From the NCBI RefSeq assembly GCF_040833955.1, contig NZ_CP162133.1, forward strand, positions 620,001 through 684,000: a DNA stretch of 64,000 bases, in the 5' to 3' direction. This document shows, piece by piece, positions 54,508 to 63,925 of the stretch (position 1 is the stretch's first letter; the number at the start of each line of letters is the position of its first letter). Made by a program: the position numbers and the translations under genes. This DNA comes from Leptospira sp. WS60.C2 (GTDB lineage: Bacteria; Spirochaetota; Leptospiria; Leptospirales; Leptospiraceae). Below the pieces are notes generated by a model. The model was not told where the DNA came from. It did not search any database and worked only from the letters and a program-made list of their open reading frames with translations.

Positions 54508-55709
54508 TGAACAAGTTTTTATTCTCTATCCTTCTGTTTTTTCTTACATTCAGTATTACTCCGCAGAGTGGAGATAAAGAAGAATGTATCGTTGAGAATA
54601 CATGTATCATCCTCGTCCCAATTGAAAATGGTTATGAATTGTATCTCAAAAATAAGATCCAAAATTCTGAGATCAGTAAATCGATTGTGTTTAACTTATC
54701 GGTGAAGAACTTAATTACGGATTATGAATTTCCCCGTTACATTGTATTAAAAGGGAATGATCCTGTTTTCATCACAAAATTAAAGATAGATGACCCAACA
54801 AAATCGAATTTTTATTCATACTCTGTCATTGTCAATTATGGGGATTGGAATGCCTACCATGATGATTCTTTTTCCTATTCATTACCTTTTCCAGAAGGAG
54901 TGCGTGCAAGAGTAGGGCAAGGATACAATGGAAATTTTACCCACACTGGTTATTTGCGATATTCCATCGATTTTTCTGTGCCAATCGGAACACCTATCCT
55001 TGCTGCACGTCGAGGGACAGTCGTGTCGTTGGTGAAAAAATATTCTGAAGGTGGCTTGCGTAAGGATTTATTATCAAAAGCCAACTACATCATGATCCAA
55101 CATGAGGATGGAACCATTGGCAATTATGCACACCTAAAGAAAGACGGTGTGGTTGTCAGTGAAGGGGATTTTGTGGAAGAAGGTCAACTCATCGGATATT
55201 CTGGGAATACTGGTTTTTCGCAAGGTCCTCATTTGCATTTTGAAGTACATAAACCAACCAAAGAATTAAAAATCCAAACAATCCCAACTCATTTTAAAAC
55301 ACAGTATAATGAAAGGGAGATTCTATCTCATATGTATTTATACTGGAAACCACGTAAGGGGATTGATCCTCCCACTACGGATTTGTTAGATGAAGATATC
55401 TTATTGTGCAAAACAAATAAAAAAGACATCTTGTCTAATTGCAATGACACTATCTTTCGGTTAGGCGAAGCATATGCAATTCAATTTGAATTCATTAAAC
55501 CAACTGAGAAACAAATTGAACTGTTTCTCAGTGTGGATGGAAATGCAGTCGAACCTTATTATTTAAAATGGAATACCCAAAAAGACAGCGTCATAGATAA
55601 TCGTTACTTTGAGATTCGGAATCACAAACATTTTCTAGGAGATTGGAGGATGGTGGTCAAAGTGGATGGAATCGAAAAAAAGCGATTTTTCTTCCAAATT
55701 AAACCATAA
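54507..55709 (+). CDS. M23 family metallopeptidase-like protein, copy 2
   Basis: 400 residues, same layout as copy 1: a signal peptide (FLFSILLFFLTFSITPQS), then THTGYLRYSIDFSVPIG, GNYAHLKKDGVVVSEG and QGPHLHFEVHKPT. The zinc-site residues of the M23 family are present. The N-terminal and C-terminal regions match copy 1 in pattern (NTCIILVPIENGYELYLKN versus NRVCVEFIPQSKGIDVYFHN). This is a tandem duplication with good divergence. A strong terminator at 55777 ends the pair. Confidence 0.9.
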   Translation: MNKFLFSILLFFLTFSITPQSGDKEECIVENTCIILVPIENGYELYLKNKIQNSEISKSIVFNLSVKNLITDYEFPRYIVLKGNDPVFITKLKIDDPTKSNFYSYSVIVNYGDWNAYHDDSFSYSLPFPEGVRARVGQGYNGNFTHTGYLRYSIDFSVPIGTPILAARRGTVVSLVKKYSEGGLRKDLLSKANYIMIQHEDGTIGNYAHLKKDGVVVSEGDFVEEGQLIGYSGNTGFSQGPHLHFEVHKPTKELKIQTIPTHFKTQYNEREILSHMYLYWKPRKGIDPPTTDLLDEDILLCKTNKKDILSNCNDTIFRLGEAYAIQFEFIKPTEKQIELFLSVDGNAVEPYYLKWNTQKDSVIDNRYFEIRNHKHFLGDWRMVVKVDGIEKKRFFFQIKP

Positions 55710-55776
55710 TCGTTTGACAAGTAAATATATGTATAGTAGTATGTCTATGGGCTTTCCAAGACCATTTGGTCGTACT

Positions 55777-55801
55777 AAGGGGGGTAACCCCCTTCTTTTT
55801 T
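55777..55801 (+). terminator. Terminator after the M23 pair
   Basis: AAGGGGG (55777-55783) and CCCCCTT (55788-55794) make a GC-rich 7-bp stem with loop GTAA, followed by CTTTTTT. It sits about 70 bases downstream of the second M23 gene. Confidence 0.9.
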
Positions 55802-55869
55802 GCCCTAGAGTAGAATAAACAACTTCCCTCACGCCCATATCCTTGTTTCCTTTGCATTTGGTAGGAATC

Positions 55870-56244
55870 ATGGACGAATCAATCAATGTACTCGGTGGGC
55901 CTCTTCAGCCCTGTTCAACAGATCCTTTAACAGGTTTTTTTCGAGATGGATGTTGTAATACTTCAGATGAGGATTTTGGATCACATACTGTGTGTGTGCT
56001 CGCCACAAAAGAATTTTTAGAATCGCAAAAAGAGTGCGGAAACGACCTTATCACACCATGGCCACAATATGCATTCCCTGGAGTAAAACCTGGTGAACGA
56101 TGGTGTTTGTGTGCTTCGAGATGGTTAGAAGCATATCGAAATGGGGTTGCTCCAAAAGTATTTTTGGAGTCAACCCACAAACGAGCGTTAGAAATTATAC
56201 CGTTGGAACTTTTAGAGCGTTTTGCTGTAGAACCAATCGATTAA
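55870..56244 (+). CDS. DUF2237 family protein
   Basis: 124 residues from ATG 55870. NVLGGPLQPCSTDPLTGFFR, DGCCNTSDEDFGSHTVC, PQYAFPGVKPGERWCLCASR and HKRALEIIPLELLERFAV follow the DUF2237 family (COG3651) in order, with several conserved cysteines. The protein is small and cytoplasmic; its role is unknown, though the Cys pattern hints at metal binding. Its end overlaps the convergent gene by 4 bases. Confidence 0.9.
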   Translation: MDESINVLGGPLQPCSTDPLTGFFRDGCCNTSDEDFGSHTVCVLATKEFLESQKECGNDLITPWPQYAFPGVKPGERWCLCASRWLEAYRNGVAPKVFLESTHKRALEIIPLELLERFAVEPID

Positions 56245-57497
56245 TATGATTTCACCAATGCATCCAAATAGGCTCTAGTGTGTTTGGATGTGTTTTTTAA
56301 TAACGATCCAAGAATTGTGTGAATTGGATGACTTTCTTCATACAAAGTCTCATATTTTGGAATGTTTAGATTTTCCAATTGTTCATCTGTCTGTTCACCA
56401 GCGTCATAAGCTTCTCTACAAACATTAACTCTTAAATCATCAAGACCTTTCCATTCGATACGTTCGTTTGGTTCCAAAGACATAATGGAGGTAACAACTG
56501 GATGGTTCCAGTTTTTTGTGACGATTAAGTTTTTAATGAGGTAGTATTGGTATTCTTCAATGAGTGTATGTCTACCTGACACAAATTGGATCATATTATC
56601 TTTAGGTGTTTGGTAACCAACCATGGATACAAGTTGTACACCAATTTGTTTGGAAGCACTCACTCTGGGTAAAACAGAAGAGTGATAGGGTTGTGTAAGG
56701 TCTTGGATGTAATGAAGAGCCCATCCTGCAAACCGATATCCCCAATAAGGATGTCCCTTTTTGAACGCTAATTTCGAGAGTTCTGTAAATTGATGGATTC
56801 GAAGCTCAGGGTAAGTTCGTTTCAAAAAGCCTGCTAAGGTAAAAATGATTGTTGGTTCATAAAAAAATCCCATATGAAATGGCGCTTGAGAAGAGTATTC
56901 TACTGCGGGATTTCCAAATGATTGTTTCCCAAATCCATATACTTTGCCCACGTCGCTTACGTTGTCCTCAAATAAATGTAAATCAAGATCATAATCAGGT
57001 TCGTCTGTTGCAGAAATTAAAACTTCATCTGCTCCAATCATCTGTCCTTCTTTCAGAGCAATAAAGGTTTCGTTTACTAATTTTCCTTTTTCGTTCAAAG
57101 TTGTGAGTTGGTCAAGAGGGAGAATGGTTCCATTTCTTTTTGGGACTGATTGGATATAGAGTGATGCTTTGTGTTTGGGATTAACTCGTAATGCTTTGAA
57201 AAACTGTGTGACTAGGTCAGTATCCCTGGAGAAGTTTTGAAATTTTAATTCATCTTTTGTTTTGGTTAGGTGGGGAAGTTTTCCCAATGCCCAGTCTTCT
57301 GAAATGGAAAGAGTAGCTTGGATTGAATCTTTTTCTTTTGATAAAAAACTATTTAAGGATTCAGCTTTCACCATTGGAGTTTTTTGCGTTTTCCAGTGGT
57401 CTTTTAAGATAAGATATGTAATTCCCGCATGGTTATTCCAGGCAAAGTTTGGAATTGTAAATGTAAGTAATGTGATGATGATAAACGTTTTTTTCAT
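56241..57497 (-). CDS. Secreted zinc-dependent phospholipase C/P1-nuclease-fold protein
   Basis: 418 residues with a signal peptide (KKTFIIITLLTFTIPNFA). Cleavage after NFA leaves a mature N-terminal Trp20 followed by NNHAG (W-x-x-H), the pattern of the zinc-site Trp and His of phospholipase C and S1/P1 nucleases. The helix WALHYIQDLTQPYHSSVLP has the matching H-x3-D-x5-H. It would cleave phospholipids or phosphodiesters outside the cell. Catalytic activity and substrate are inferred from these residues alone. It converges on the DUF2237 gene. Confidence 0.72.
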   Translation of the reverse strand: MKKTFIIITLLTFTIPNFAWNNHAGITYLILKDHWKTQKTPMVKAESLNSFLSKEKDSIQATLSISEDWALGKLPHLTKTKDELKFQNFSRDTDLVTQFFKALRVNPKHKASLYIQSVPKRNGTILPLDQLTTLNEKGKLVNETFIALKEGQMIGADEVLISATDEPDYDLDLHLFEDNVSDVGKVYGFGKQSFGNPAVEYSSQAPFHMGFFYEPTIIFTLAGFLKRTYPELRIHQFTELSKLAFKKGHPYWGYRFAGWALHYIQDLTQPYHSSVLPRVSASKQIGVQLVSMVGYQTPKDNMIQFVSGRHTLIEEYQYYLIKNLIVTKNWNHPVVTSIMSLEPNERIEWKGLDDLRVNVCREAYDAGEQTDEQLENLNIPKYETLYEESHPIHTILGSLLKNTSKHTRAYLDALVKSY

Positions 57498-57503
57498 TGT
57501 TTC

Positions 57504-58343
57504 CTAATTTTCCTTTTTTTGAAACCGAATACCGTTCCACTTGTACTCTGTTTGGTAGTAATCATGTTGGTTTGGTTCGTCAATATCGAAGCTATGCATG
57601 AGTTCGATAATTGTATTGTCTTTTCCTTTGTATTGTTTCCGTCCCAATTTTTGATCTTCTGGTAAGGTCTCTTTTGGAAAGACCAACCACGTCTCCGCAC
57701 AAGCAGGCGGATCACAGGCCCCTGGATTCCAAGAAAATTGAGGTAAAATTTTCAAATCTTGATTCAAAATGAATACTTGTTCATTTGAATAACCATACTC
57801 AATTTCTGAAAAGATTAAAAATTTGATAGCAAATAATACTTTTGGGGAGGGGGAAAATAGTTTCGCATTGTAAATAGTATGGTTCCATGTTTCATTACTC
57901 ATTGGTCCGACTTCAAAGCTTCCTTGGCTTACGAGCTTGGAATCGCGTAAAATCTTTAACTCTAGTTTGCCTGATTTGATGCCAAGGTTTTTACAAAGGA
58001 TGGTCAGGTCTTCCAAAGGGAACGAATAATCCGCGATAAGCCCACCCCAGAGATAACCCGTTTCATCACCTGCCTGTACCTTATACCAATGCTCTTTCAC
58101 TGAATTCTGTTCCAGGATTTGGTTCGTTTTTGTGAGAATTTTGATTTGGTTTCCAAGGGAAAGTTTTTTGATAACCTTTCCGTTAAGATTACTTGAATCT
58201 CTCAGGTTGACATTGTCACCGAATACCTGATAGGTGTTCCCAATGTTTTTTTCTGCAATATAATCATCCCAATGGTTTTGGGAAAAAATGGGTGAAACGG
58301 ATCCGATGATAAGGATAAAAATTGTAAAACGGTAACCCGACAT
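57504..58343 (-). CDS. SH3-domain secreted protein
   Basis: About 279 residues from ATG 58343. Signal peptide: FTIFILIIGSVSPIFS. An SH3_3-like domain follows (about 35-90: GDNVNLRDSSNLNGKVIKKL, VQAGDETGYLWGGLIADY). The rest is a beta-type domain with cysteines (CDPPACAETWLVFPKET). SH3_3 proteins bind cell-wall or surface partners; here the binding partner is unknown. It is 6 bases from the phospholipase-like gene on the same strand, so they are likely co-transcribed, with this gene first. Confidence 0.75.
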   Translation of the reverse strand: MSGYRFTIFILIIGSVSPIFSQNHWDDYIAEKNIGNTYQVFGDNVNLRDSSNLNGKVIKKLSLGNQIKILTKTNQILEQNSVKEHWYKVQAGDETGYLWGGLIADYSFPLEDLTILCKNLGIKSGKLELKILRDSKLVSQGSFEVGPMSNETWNHTIYNAKLFSPSPKVLFAIKFLIFSEIEYGYSNEQVFILNQDLKILPQFSWNPGACDPPACAETWLVFPKETLPEDQKLGRKQYKGKDNTIIELMHSFDIDEPNQHDYYQTEYKWNGIRFQKKEN

Positions 58344-58479
58344 AGTGTAATAAATAGGGAAGTTCATCACAAGAGTCGATCTCTTTTCGAAGAGAAAGGT
58401 ATTTTTCTGAATCTTACAAGTCGATACTGTAAGAAAGGTTTCTTTGAAGAAACGAACTTAAATGTTATTAGGACAAATC

Positions 58480-59328
58480 ATGAAACCCTATTCACTGGAA
58501 CAAATTCGTATCTTAGAAGAAAAAATGAATACCTATGAAATTTGGGTGTTTGTTCTCGTTTTGTTTGTTGCCATCTTACTTTTAATCGTTGTGATGCAAC
58601 GATTGGCTTTGGCGAAATTTAAATCCTCTGAGTTCATTAAAATAAAACCAAATACGAAATGGAAGTCTAACGACTCTGTTGAATTGGTGAACGAAACTCC
58701 AGACATTGTGGATATGAATACAATCACTCAGACTCCAGTGCATATGGAACAAATTGTTTCAGGGAAAGATTTGCCAGAGCCTGGAACCATTTTTAAATTC
58801 TTTGTACCGAGTGATGGTAAACGGAAAATTGAAATTGGACAAAGAGAAGGTAGTGTTATTACTCGGTCTTCAGAAATAGTAGACCATCATTTAACCCTGG
58901 AAATCACTCCATTGGACCAATCGAATTTGGAATGTTTATCCTACCAAATTGAATTTAGAAGAGAAGGAAAGATTCTAGTTCAGTATCCAAATCAACCGGA
59001 TTTTCTTGAAATGGAAATTAGAGAAATGATTTTGATCTCAACTTCGCCTTTGCTGGAAGATGTCCGCACATTGCCTAGTGTAAGCGTGAATACTCCCATA
59101 CGTTTTCGGTTAGGTGGCAAACTAAGTCTTGATGGAAAATTTAAGACAGGTTATCTAGAGTTCCACCTATACACAAAAGATATTTTGGAACGCACGAGCG
59201 AAGGAACCAAACGTACTGAGAAAGAATTTTATTTAAAATTGTATAAGATATTCCCTGGATACGATACTGCAATGCAGTCGCGGGATGGAATTGTTCCTAT
59301 GCTTGCGCGGTTTGGGGGGAGGGTGTGA
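58480..59328 (+). CDS. Membrane-anchored hypothetical protein
   Basis: About 282 residues from ATG 58480, with AGGA 7 bases upstream. One N-terminal membrane helix (IWVFVLVLFVAILLLIVVM), then a soluble cytoplasmic or periplasmic domain. Segments such as MILISTSPLLEDVRTLPSVS, IRFRLGGKLSLDGKFKTGYL and EFYLKLYKIFPG suggest a beta barrel like a PilZ-type fold, but I do not see the PilZ RxxxR-DxSxxG motif. No family assigned. Confidence 0.7.
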   Translation: MKPYSLEQIRILEEKMNTYEIWVFVLVLFVAILLLIVVMQRLALAKFKSSEFIKIKPNTKWKSNDSVELVNETPDIVDMNTITQTPVHMEQIVSGKDLPEPGTIFKFFVPSDGKRKIEIGQREGSVITRSSEIVDHHLTLEITPLDQSNLECLSYQIEFRREGKILVQYPNQPDFLEMEIREMILISTSPLLEDVRTLPSVSVNTPIRFRLGGKLSLDGKFKTGYLEFHLYTKDILERTSEGTKRTEKEFYLKLYKIFPGYDTAMQSRDGIVPMLARFGGRV

Positions 59329-59347
59329 ATCCAATCTCCCCGCCCTG

Positions 59348-59380
59348 TATTGGGTGGGGTTAACCACCCGCCACCCAATA
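59348..59380. repeat. Inverted repeat after the 58480 gene
   Basis: TATTGGGTGG (59348-59357) and CCACCCAATA (59371-59380) are perfect 10-base arms around a 13-base centre. It starts 19 bases after the stop and has no T tract. It may help transcript stability or be part of termination with the hairpin at 59504. Confidence 0.6.
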
Positions 59381-59503
59381 TGTCCTCCCTACCACATCTC
59401 TTTCCATTTTGCAAATCCCTTCCTGAAAACCGAAAATTCTTTTGAGAAAAGTTCATCCTTTGACATGTTCCTTCCCGAAATTACAAACTCTTCCTCATAA
59501 AAC

Positions 59504-59535
59504 AAAAAAAGCCAAGGTTTCCCTTGGCTTTTTTC
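59504..59535. terminator. Bidirectional terminator before the thiolase gene
   Basis: AAAAAAGCCAAGG and CCTTGGCTTTTTT (59505-59517 with 59522-59534) form a perfect stem with A and T tracts on both sides. It lies between the convergent 58480 gene and the thiolase gene and fits termination in both directions. Confidence 0.88.
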
Positions 59536-59576
59536 TTCGATCGTTCGAACGAACGTAATTGAATCTTAGATTCGAA

Positions 59577-60896
59577 CTACGGTCTTTCTACGATCATCGA
59601 TCCTGCGATTCCACCGTGTGCACAAGCAGTCACAAGAACCTTTTTTGCATCTTTGTTTTCTTGGAAGTCCATGATGGCGTTGTGGAGTAATCTCACTCCA
59701 GTCGCACCAAACGGGTGTCCAATGGCAATCGATCCACCATTTGGATTGATTTTCTTTGCATCAAAGTTCTTTTCCCAATCAAAACCAGTTCTGATTTTGA
59801 TTTCTTCAAGAGCTGCCACTGCAGTTGCCGCGAATGCTTCATGGATTTCAATCACATCGATGTTTTCTACTTTTTCGCCCACTTCTTCGAGTAAGCCAAG
59901 AGTTGCTTCTGCTTGTCCAAGACCCATAAGGTTAGGTGCAACACCTTTCATTTTGAAACCTGTTACGACTGCTTCTGCTTTAAGCCCGAGTCTTTTTGCC
60001 GCTGCTTCAGAAGCGACGATGATTCCAGCCGCTCCATCAGAACGTGGGCTTGCATTGAAGATGGAAACAGTAGGGCCATGAGATTTTTTCAAATCTTTGC
60101 CGTATTTTTCTTTCCATGCATCAAATTTCATTGCTGGGTTATCAAACATTAACATGGCACGACCCATACGAGTTGGGTTTTTCACAAGACCTTCACGAAG
60201 AAGAACCGCTTCATCCGCTTGGAGTGGGTTCCCTTCGTCGTCTTTTACTTCCATGATATATGGTTTGTAACGACCTTCTTGTGTTGCTTCGAATGCTCTT
60301 TTGAAAGATTCGTAAGCGACTTTGTCTTGTGTTTCTCTCGGGATTGCATAGTTTTGTGCTAAAATTTCCGCAGTCACTTGCATTCCGTAAGAAGTTTCCC
60401 CATCACCAAGACCATCTTCTAATGTATCACGAAGTTCCACACCTTCAGGAAGGTCGTTTGGAAGGAGTTTTACAAGGGAATCCAAACTGTTTGTTTTTTT
60501 GTTAAGACGAGCATTTTTCACTACGAAAGGCATAGAAGTTTGAGACTCTTCCCCAATCACGAGGAACACTTCTCCTTCACCTAACATGATTCGGCGAGAT
60601 GCTTCTGCAACAGCTTCGAGTCCAGATACACAGTTGTTTGCCACTGTTAAACACGGAATTTCCAAAGGTAGGTTCATGAGGTTTGCAATGACACGAGCGG
60701 AGTTTGGCGCATTCGCAAAACCCTCTCCCACGATCACACCGTCAATGTCAGTTGGCTTAAGGCCACTGCGTTTCATTACTTCTTCACCCACTAGTTTACC
60801 TAAGTGGTGACCTGGATACTGTGCAAGCGCCTTACCAATTTGTGCAAAAGGAGTTCGTGCAGGTGCTGCGAGTACAATCTTTTGTGTTACTTTCAT
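59577..60896 (-). CDS. Acetyl-CoA acetyltransferase (thiolase)
   Basis: 439 residues. TVANNCVSGLEAVAEAS carries the nucleophile Cys89; IEIHEAFAATAVAALEE, NPNGGSIAIGHPFGATGVR and VTACAHGGIAGSMIVERP carry the other active-site motifs (NEAFA-like HEAFA, GHP, C-x-G-x-G-like). It degrades acyl-CoA in beta-oxidation or joins acetyl-CoA. The HEAFA form and the length point to the FadI/FadA group. It is transcribed behind ilvC with 48 bases between. Confidence 0.92.
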   Translation of the reverse strand: MKVTQKIVLAAPARTPFAQIGKALAQYPGHHLGKLVGEEVMKRSGLKPTDIDGVIVGEGFANAPNSARVIANLMNLPLEIPCLTVANNCVSGLEAVAEASRRIMLGEGEVFLVIGEESQTSMPFVVKNARLNKKTNSLDSLVKLLPNDLPEGVELRDTLEDGLGDGETSYGMQVTAEILAQNYAIPRETQDKVAYESFKRAFEATQEGRYKPYIMEVKDDEGNPLQADEAVLLREGLVKNPTRMGRAMLMFDNPAMKFDAWKEKYGKDLKKSHGPTVSIFNASPRSDGAAGIIVASEAAAKRLGLKAEAVVTGFKMKGVAPNLMGLGQAEATLGLLEEVGEKVENIDVIEIHEAFAATAVAALEEIKIRTGFDWEKNFDAKKINPNGGSIAIGHPFGATGVRLLHNAIMDFQENKDAKKVLVTACAHGGIAGSMIVERP

Positions 60897-60944
60897 ATAA
60901 AATCCTTCTTCCTTTCTTTCTTCTAACTTACGTTACCTAAACAA

Positions 60945-61973
<1,029 letters not shown>

Positions 61974-62027
61974 TTAACTGATTTTTCCATCATTTTGAAC
62001 TATAACGAGGGAAACAAGAACGAATTA

Positions 62028-62115
62028 GGGCGCCTTTCCTTGCTTGCTTCGGACTTTCGCGTTCGCTTCGGTCCTTCGGACGGCTAACGCCTCCTGCGCA
62101 TCAAGGGCGCAAGGT
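62028..62115. repeat. GC-rich intergenic element with inverted ends
   Basis: This stretch is much richer in G and C than its surroundings. GCGCCTTT near the left end and AAGGGCGC near the right end are near-perfect inverted arms; inside are several CTTCGG copies and the small hairpin GTCCTTCGGAC. The structure looks like a short intergenic repeat element that might occur many times in the genome. Confidence 0.4.
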
Positions 62116-62275
62116 GACATAATATATTATTTTGCCTTGTATGGGAGCCGGCATTTCTATTCAAAATCTTCTCGGAGCAATTTCACTGAGCCAAACAATT
62201 CCTTTCAATCGTTGCATCTCATATCATGAAGCTTGCAAAGATGCAGAGAGACCATTGCCTCTAAGCTGACTAAAG

Positions 62276-62313
62276 TCACCTATGATCTCATAGGTGATAT
62301 CCGCAACTGCGGA
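62276..62313. repeat. Twin perfect hairpins before the lipoprotein cluster
   Basis: TCACCTATGA-TC-TCATAGGTGA (62276-62297) is a perfect 10-bp palindrome. Two bases later TCCGCA-AC-TGCGGA (62300-62313) is a perfect 6-bp palindrome. They end 44 bases before the first lipoprotein ATG. There is no T tract, so this is more likely a leader or operator than a terminator. Confidence 0.55.
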
Positions 62314-62357
62314 AATCCTCTATTCCGTTTTCCTCATCTGTCTTCTATACTAACCGC

Positions 62358-62705
62358 ATGATGAACCGAATCAATTTTGAATCCTTAGAAAAACTGAATC
62401 GCCAAAAGTTAGTTAGGTTTTTATGTACTTTGTTTTTGGTAGGTGGACTTGGTAGTTTCGTTGGAGGTTGTGTCACTCATGATTATATGAATGATTCCTA
62501 TTACACAAGGCACCCAAGTGAGAACGGTCACAACTATCGCCAATTTCCCTATCCTTACCAGGGACATTCGGGTCAATACGGTGTTCCTTATCAAGGTCGA
62601 AACCAATTCTATATGCCAAGAAGTGGCGGGAGTGGTCACAATCCGTTTCATATTCCAGGCGGTCGTTACAATAACATAGGTAACCCTGGGAAATGGCGGT
62701 TATAG
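62358..62705 (+). CDS. Small Tyr/Gly/His-rich lipoprotein
   Basis: 115 residues. Signal peptide with lipobox (VGGLGSFVGGC, Cys38), then a mature part rich in Tyr, Gly, His, Asn and Pro (RQFPYPYQGHSGQYGVPYQG, SGGSGHNPFHIPGG) without a fixed fold. Function unknown. It starts with two ATGs in a row; the following gene begins 3 bases after its stop, so this is an operon. Confidence 0.75.
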   Translation: MMNRINFESLEKLNRQKLVRFLCTLFLVGGLGSFVGGCVTHDYMNDSYYTRHPSENGHNYRQFPYPYQGHSGQYGVPYQGRNQFYMPRSGGSGHNPFHIPGGRYNNIGNPGKWRL

Positions 62706-62708
62706 AAG

Positions 62709-63245
62709 TTGGAATTGCAAAATCGAAAGTACAATAGAATTGGTTTGGTTCGAAACAAGTTCATTCGAACCAAAAATTCGTTTCGTTTCATCGGGATGAT
62801 GGTTAGTATTTTACTTCTTTCTGTCCAATGTGCAAGCCTTCTTCCTCCCGAGAAGCGAATGTATCCGAAAAATCCTGTCAAGTTACCGGAAGGTATGGAC
62901 ATCCATGATTGGATGGCATTCAAAAAGAAACAATTTCCCAACCATCTCCTATCCGATTCCCCTTACGGAGTCATTTATAAAATTTTGTTCTTTCGCAAGA
63001 AGAAAACCTATCTCGGATCTTACATCTCCTGTACTGCCTATGTTCGGCAAATCAAAGAAAATGCCATCGAACTCATCGAATTAGCATTCATGATCAACTA
63101 TTCTGATCCTACCAAACCAATCAGTCGATACAACAAGGGCGGCGAACTCGGTCCTATGAACGAAAAGGATCGAACAGAAATCCTTCTGCCATGTATCGAA
63201 GAGTTTTTAGAACCTCCACAAGACCAAGGAATGAAAGGCAGATGA
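62709..63245 (+). CDS. Lipoprotein, paralogue of the window-end gene
   Basis: Up to 178 residues. LLLSVQCASLLPPEKRMYP is a lipobox with the same residues as the gene at the window end. The mature part has an HDWMAFKKKQFPNHLL-like region and a C-terminal ELIELAFMINYSDP. The start is uncertain: TTG 62709, or one of two ATGs at 62796/62799 that would leave a very short leader. Function unknown. Its stop overlaps the next ATG (ATGA). Confidence 0.68.
   Translation: MELQNRKYNRIGLVRNKFIRTKNSFRFIGMMVSILLLSVQCASLLPPEKRMYPKNPVKLPEGMDIHDWMAFKKKQFPNHLLSDSPYGVIYKILFFRKKKTYLGSYISCTAYVRQIKENAIELIELAFMINYSDPTKPISRYNKGGELGPMNEKDRTEILLPCIEEFLEPPQDQGMKGR
62809..62856 (+). repeat. 48-base repeat, copy 1
   Basis: This stretch codes for the signal-peptide end and lipobox of the 62709 gene and matches 63953-64000 at 46 of 48 bases. 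It is the trace of a recent tandem duplication or gene conversion. Confidence 0.85.
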
Positions 63246-63925
63246 AATCCTTCTGTTTGTGTTTTTTACTCTTCACGTCTTATTGTAGTTTTGCGAATCT
63301 CCATCATAAGATTGGACCGATCAGTCAAGATCATTTCAAAGGGAAACTTAGTGAATCCATCACAATTCTGAACTACATCCGAATGGATCAGGGACAAACT
63401 CCGAGAGGAGAAAAAAATTTTGGTCCAGGATCGTATTCCCTTTACCTAAGTGAAAAACAAAAAGAAATCGGCAGGACTCGTTACCAATGGAAAGACATTG
63501 ATATATTCAACATCAACGATCCCAAATTCCAAATGACTGATATCAAAACAGACTATGTTTTTTTTGTAAGCGTGAATCGACCAAAGTCGGATTGGGACAA
63601 ATTGGATTTAAAACAATTTTTGCAACTCATCACTTACTGCCTTGTGCCTTGTCATCAGAATGTGAGCTTAGATGTTTCTGTAAAACTATACTATCAAAAT
63701 GGTTTGGTCTCAGAAAAAGTCAGTCATCTTACCGCAAACCGATACATGAGTCCTTGGTACATTCCTGTTCCCCATTTGTTTCAAATGAGAGACTATGGTT
63801 TACTGTTCAATGAACCAAGTGTATATTCCTCGCTCTACTTAAACGGATTCCAAGATGCAATCGATCAAATCTACGCGAAACTTCCCCACAAACAAACGCT
63901 AGAAACAACAGGAGATTCACCATGA
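63242..63925 (+). CDS. Hypothetical lipoprotein or secreted protein
   Basis: 227 residues from ATG 63242, which overlaps the previous stop. FCLCFLLFTSYC is a possible lipobox (Cys14); if not, cleavage would be near SFANLH. The mature part has KGKLSESITILNYIRMDQG and DIKTDYVFFVSVNRPK, with two cysteines in LITYCLVPCHQN. No family recognised. Its stop overlaps the ATG of the final gene, so the four lipoprotein genes are one operon. Confidence 0.75.
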   Translation: MKSFCLCFLLFTSYCSFANLHHKIGPISQDHFKGKLSESITILNYIRMDQGQTPRGEKNFGPGSYSLYLSEKQKEIGRTRYQWKDIDIFNINDPKFQMTDIKTDYVFFVSVNRPKSDWDKLDLKQFLQLITYCLVPCHQNVSLDVSVKLYYQNGLVSEKVSHLTANRYMSPWYIPVPHLFQMRDYGLLFNEPSVYSSLYLNGFQDAIDQIYAKLPHKQTLETTGDSP

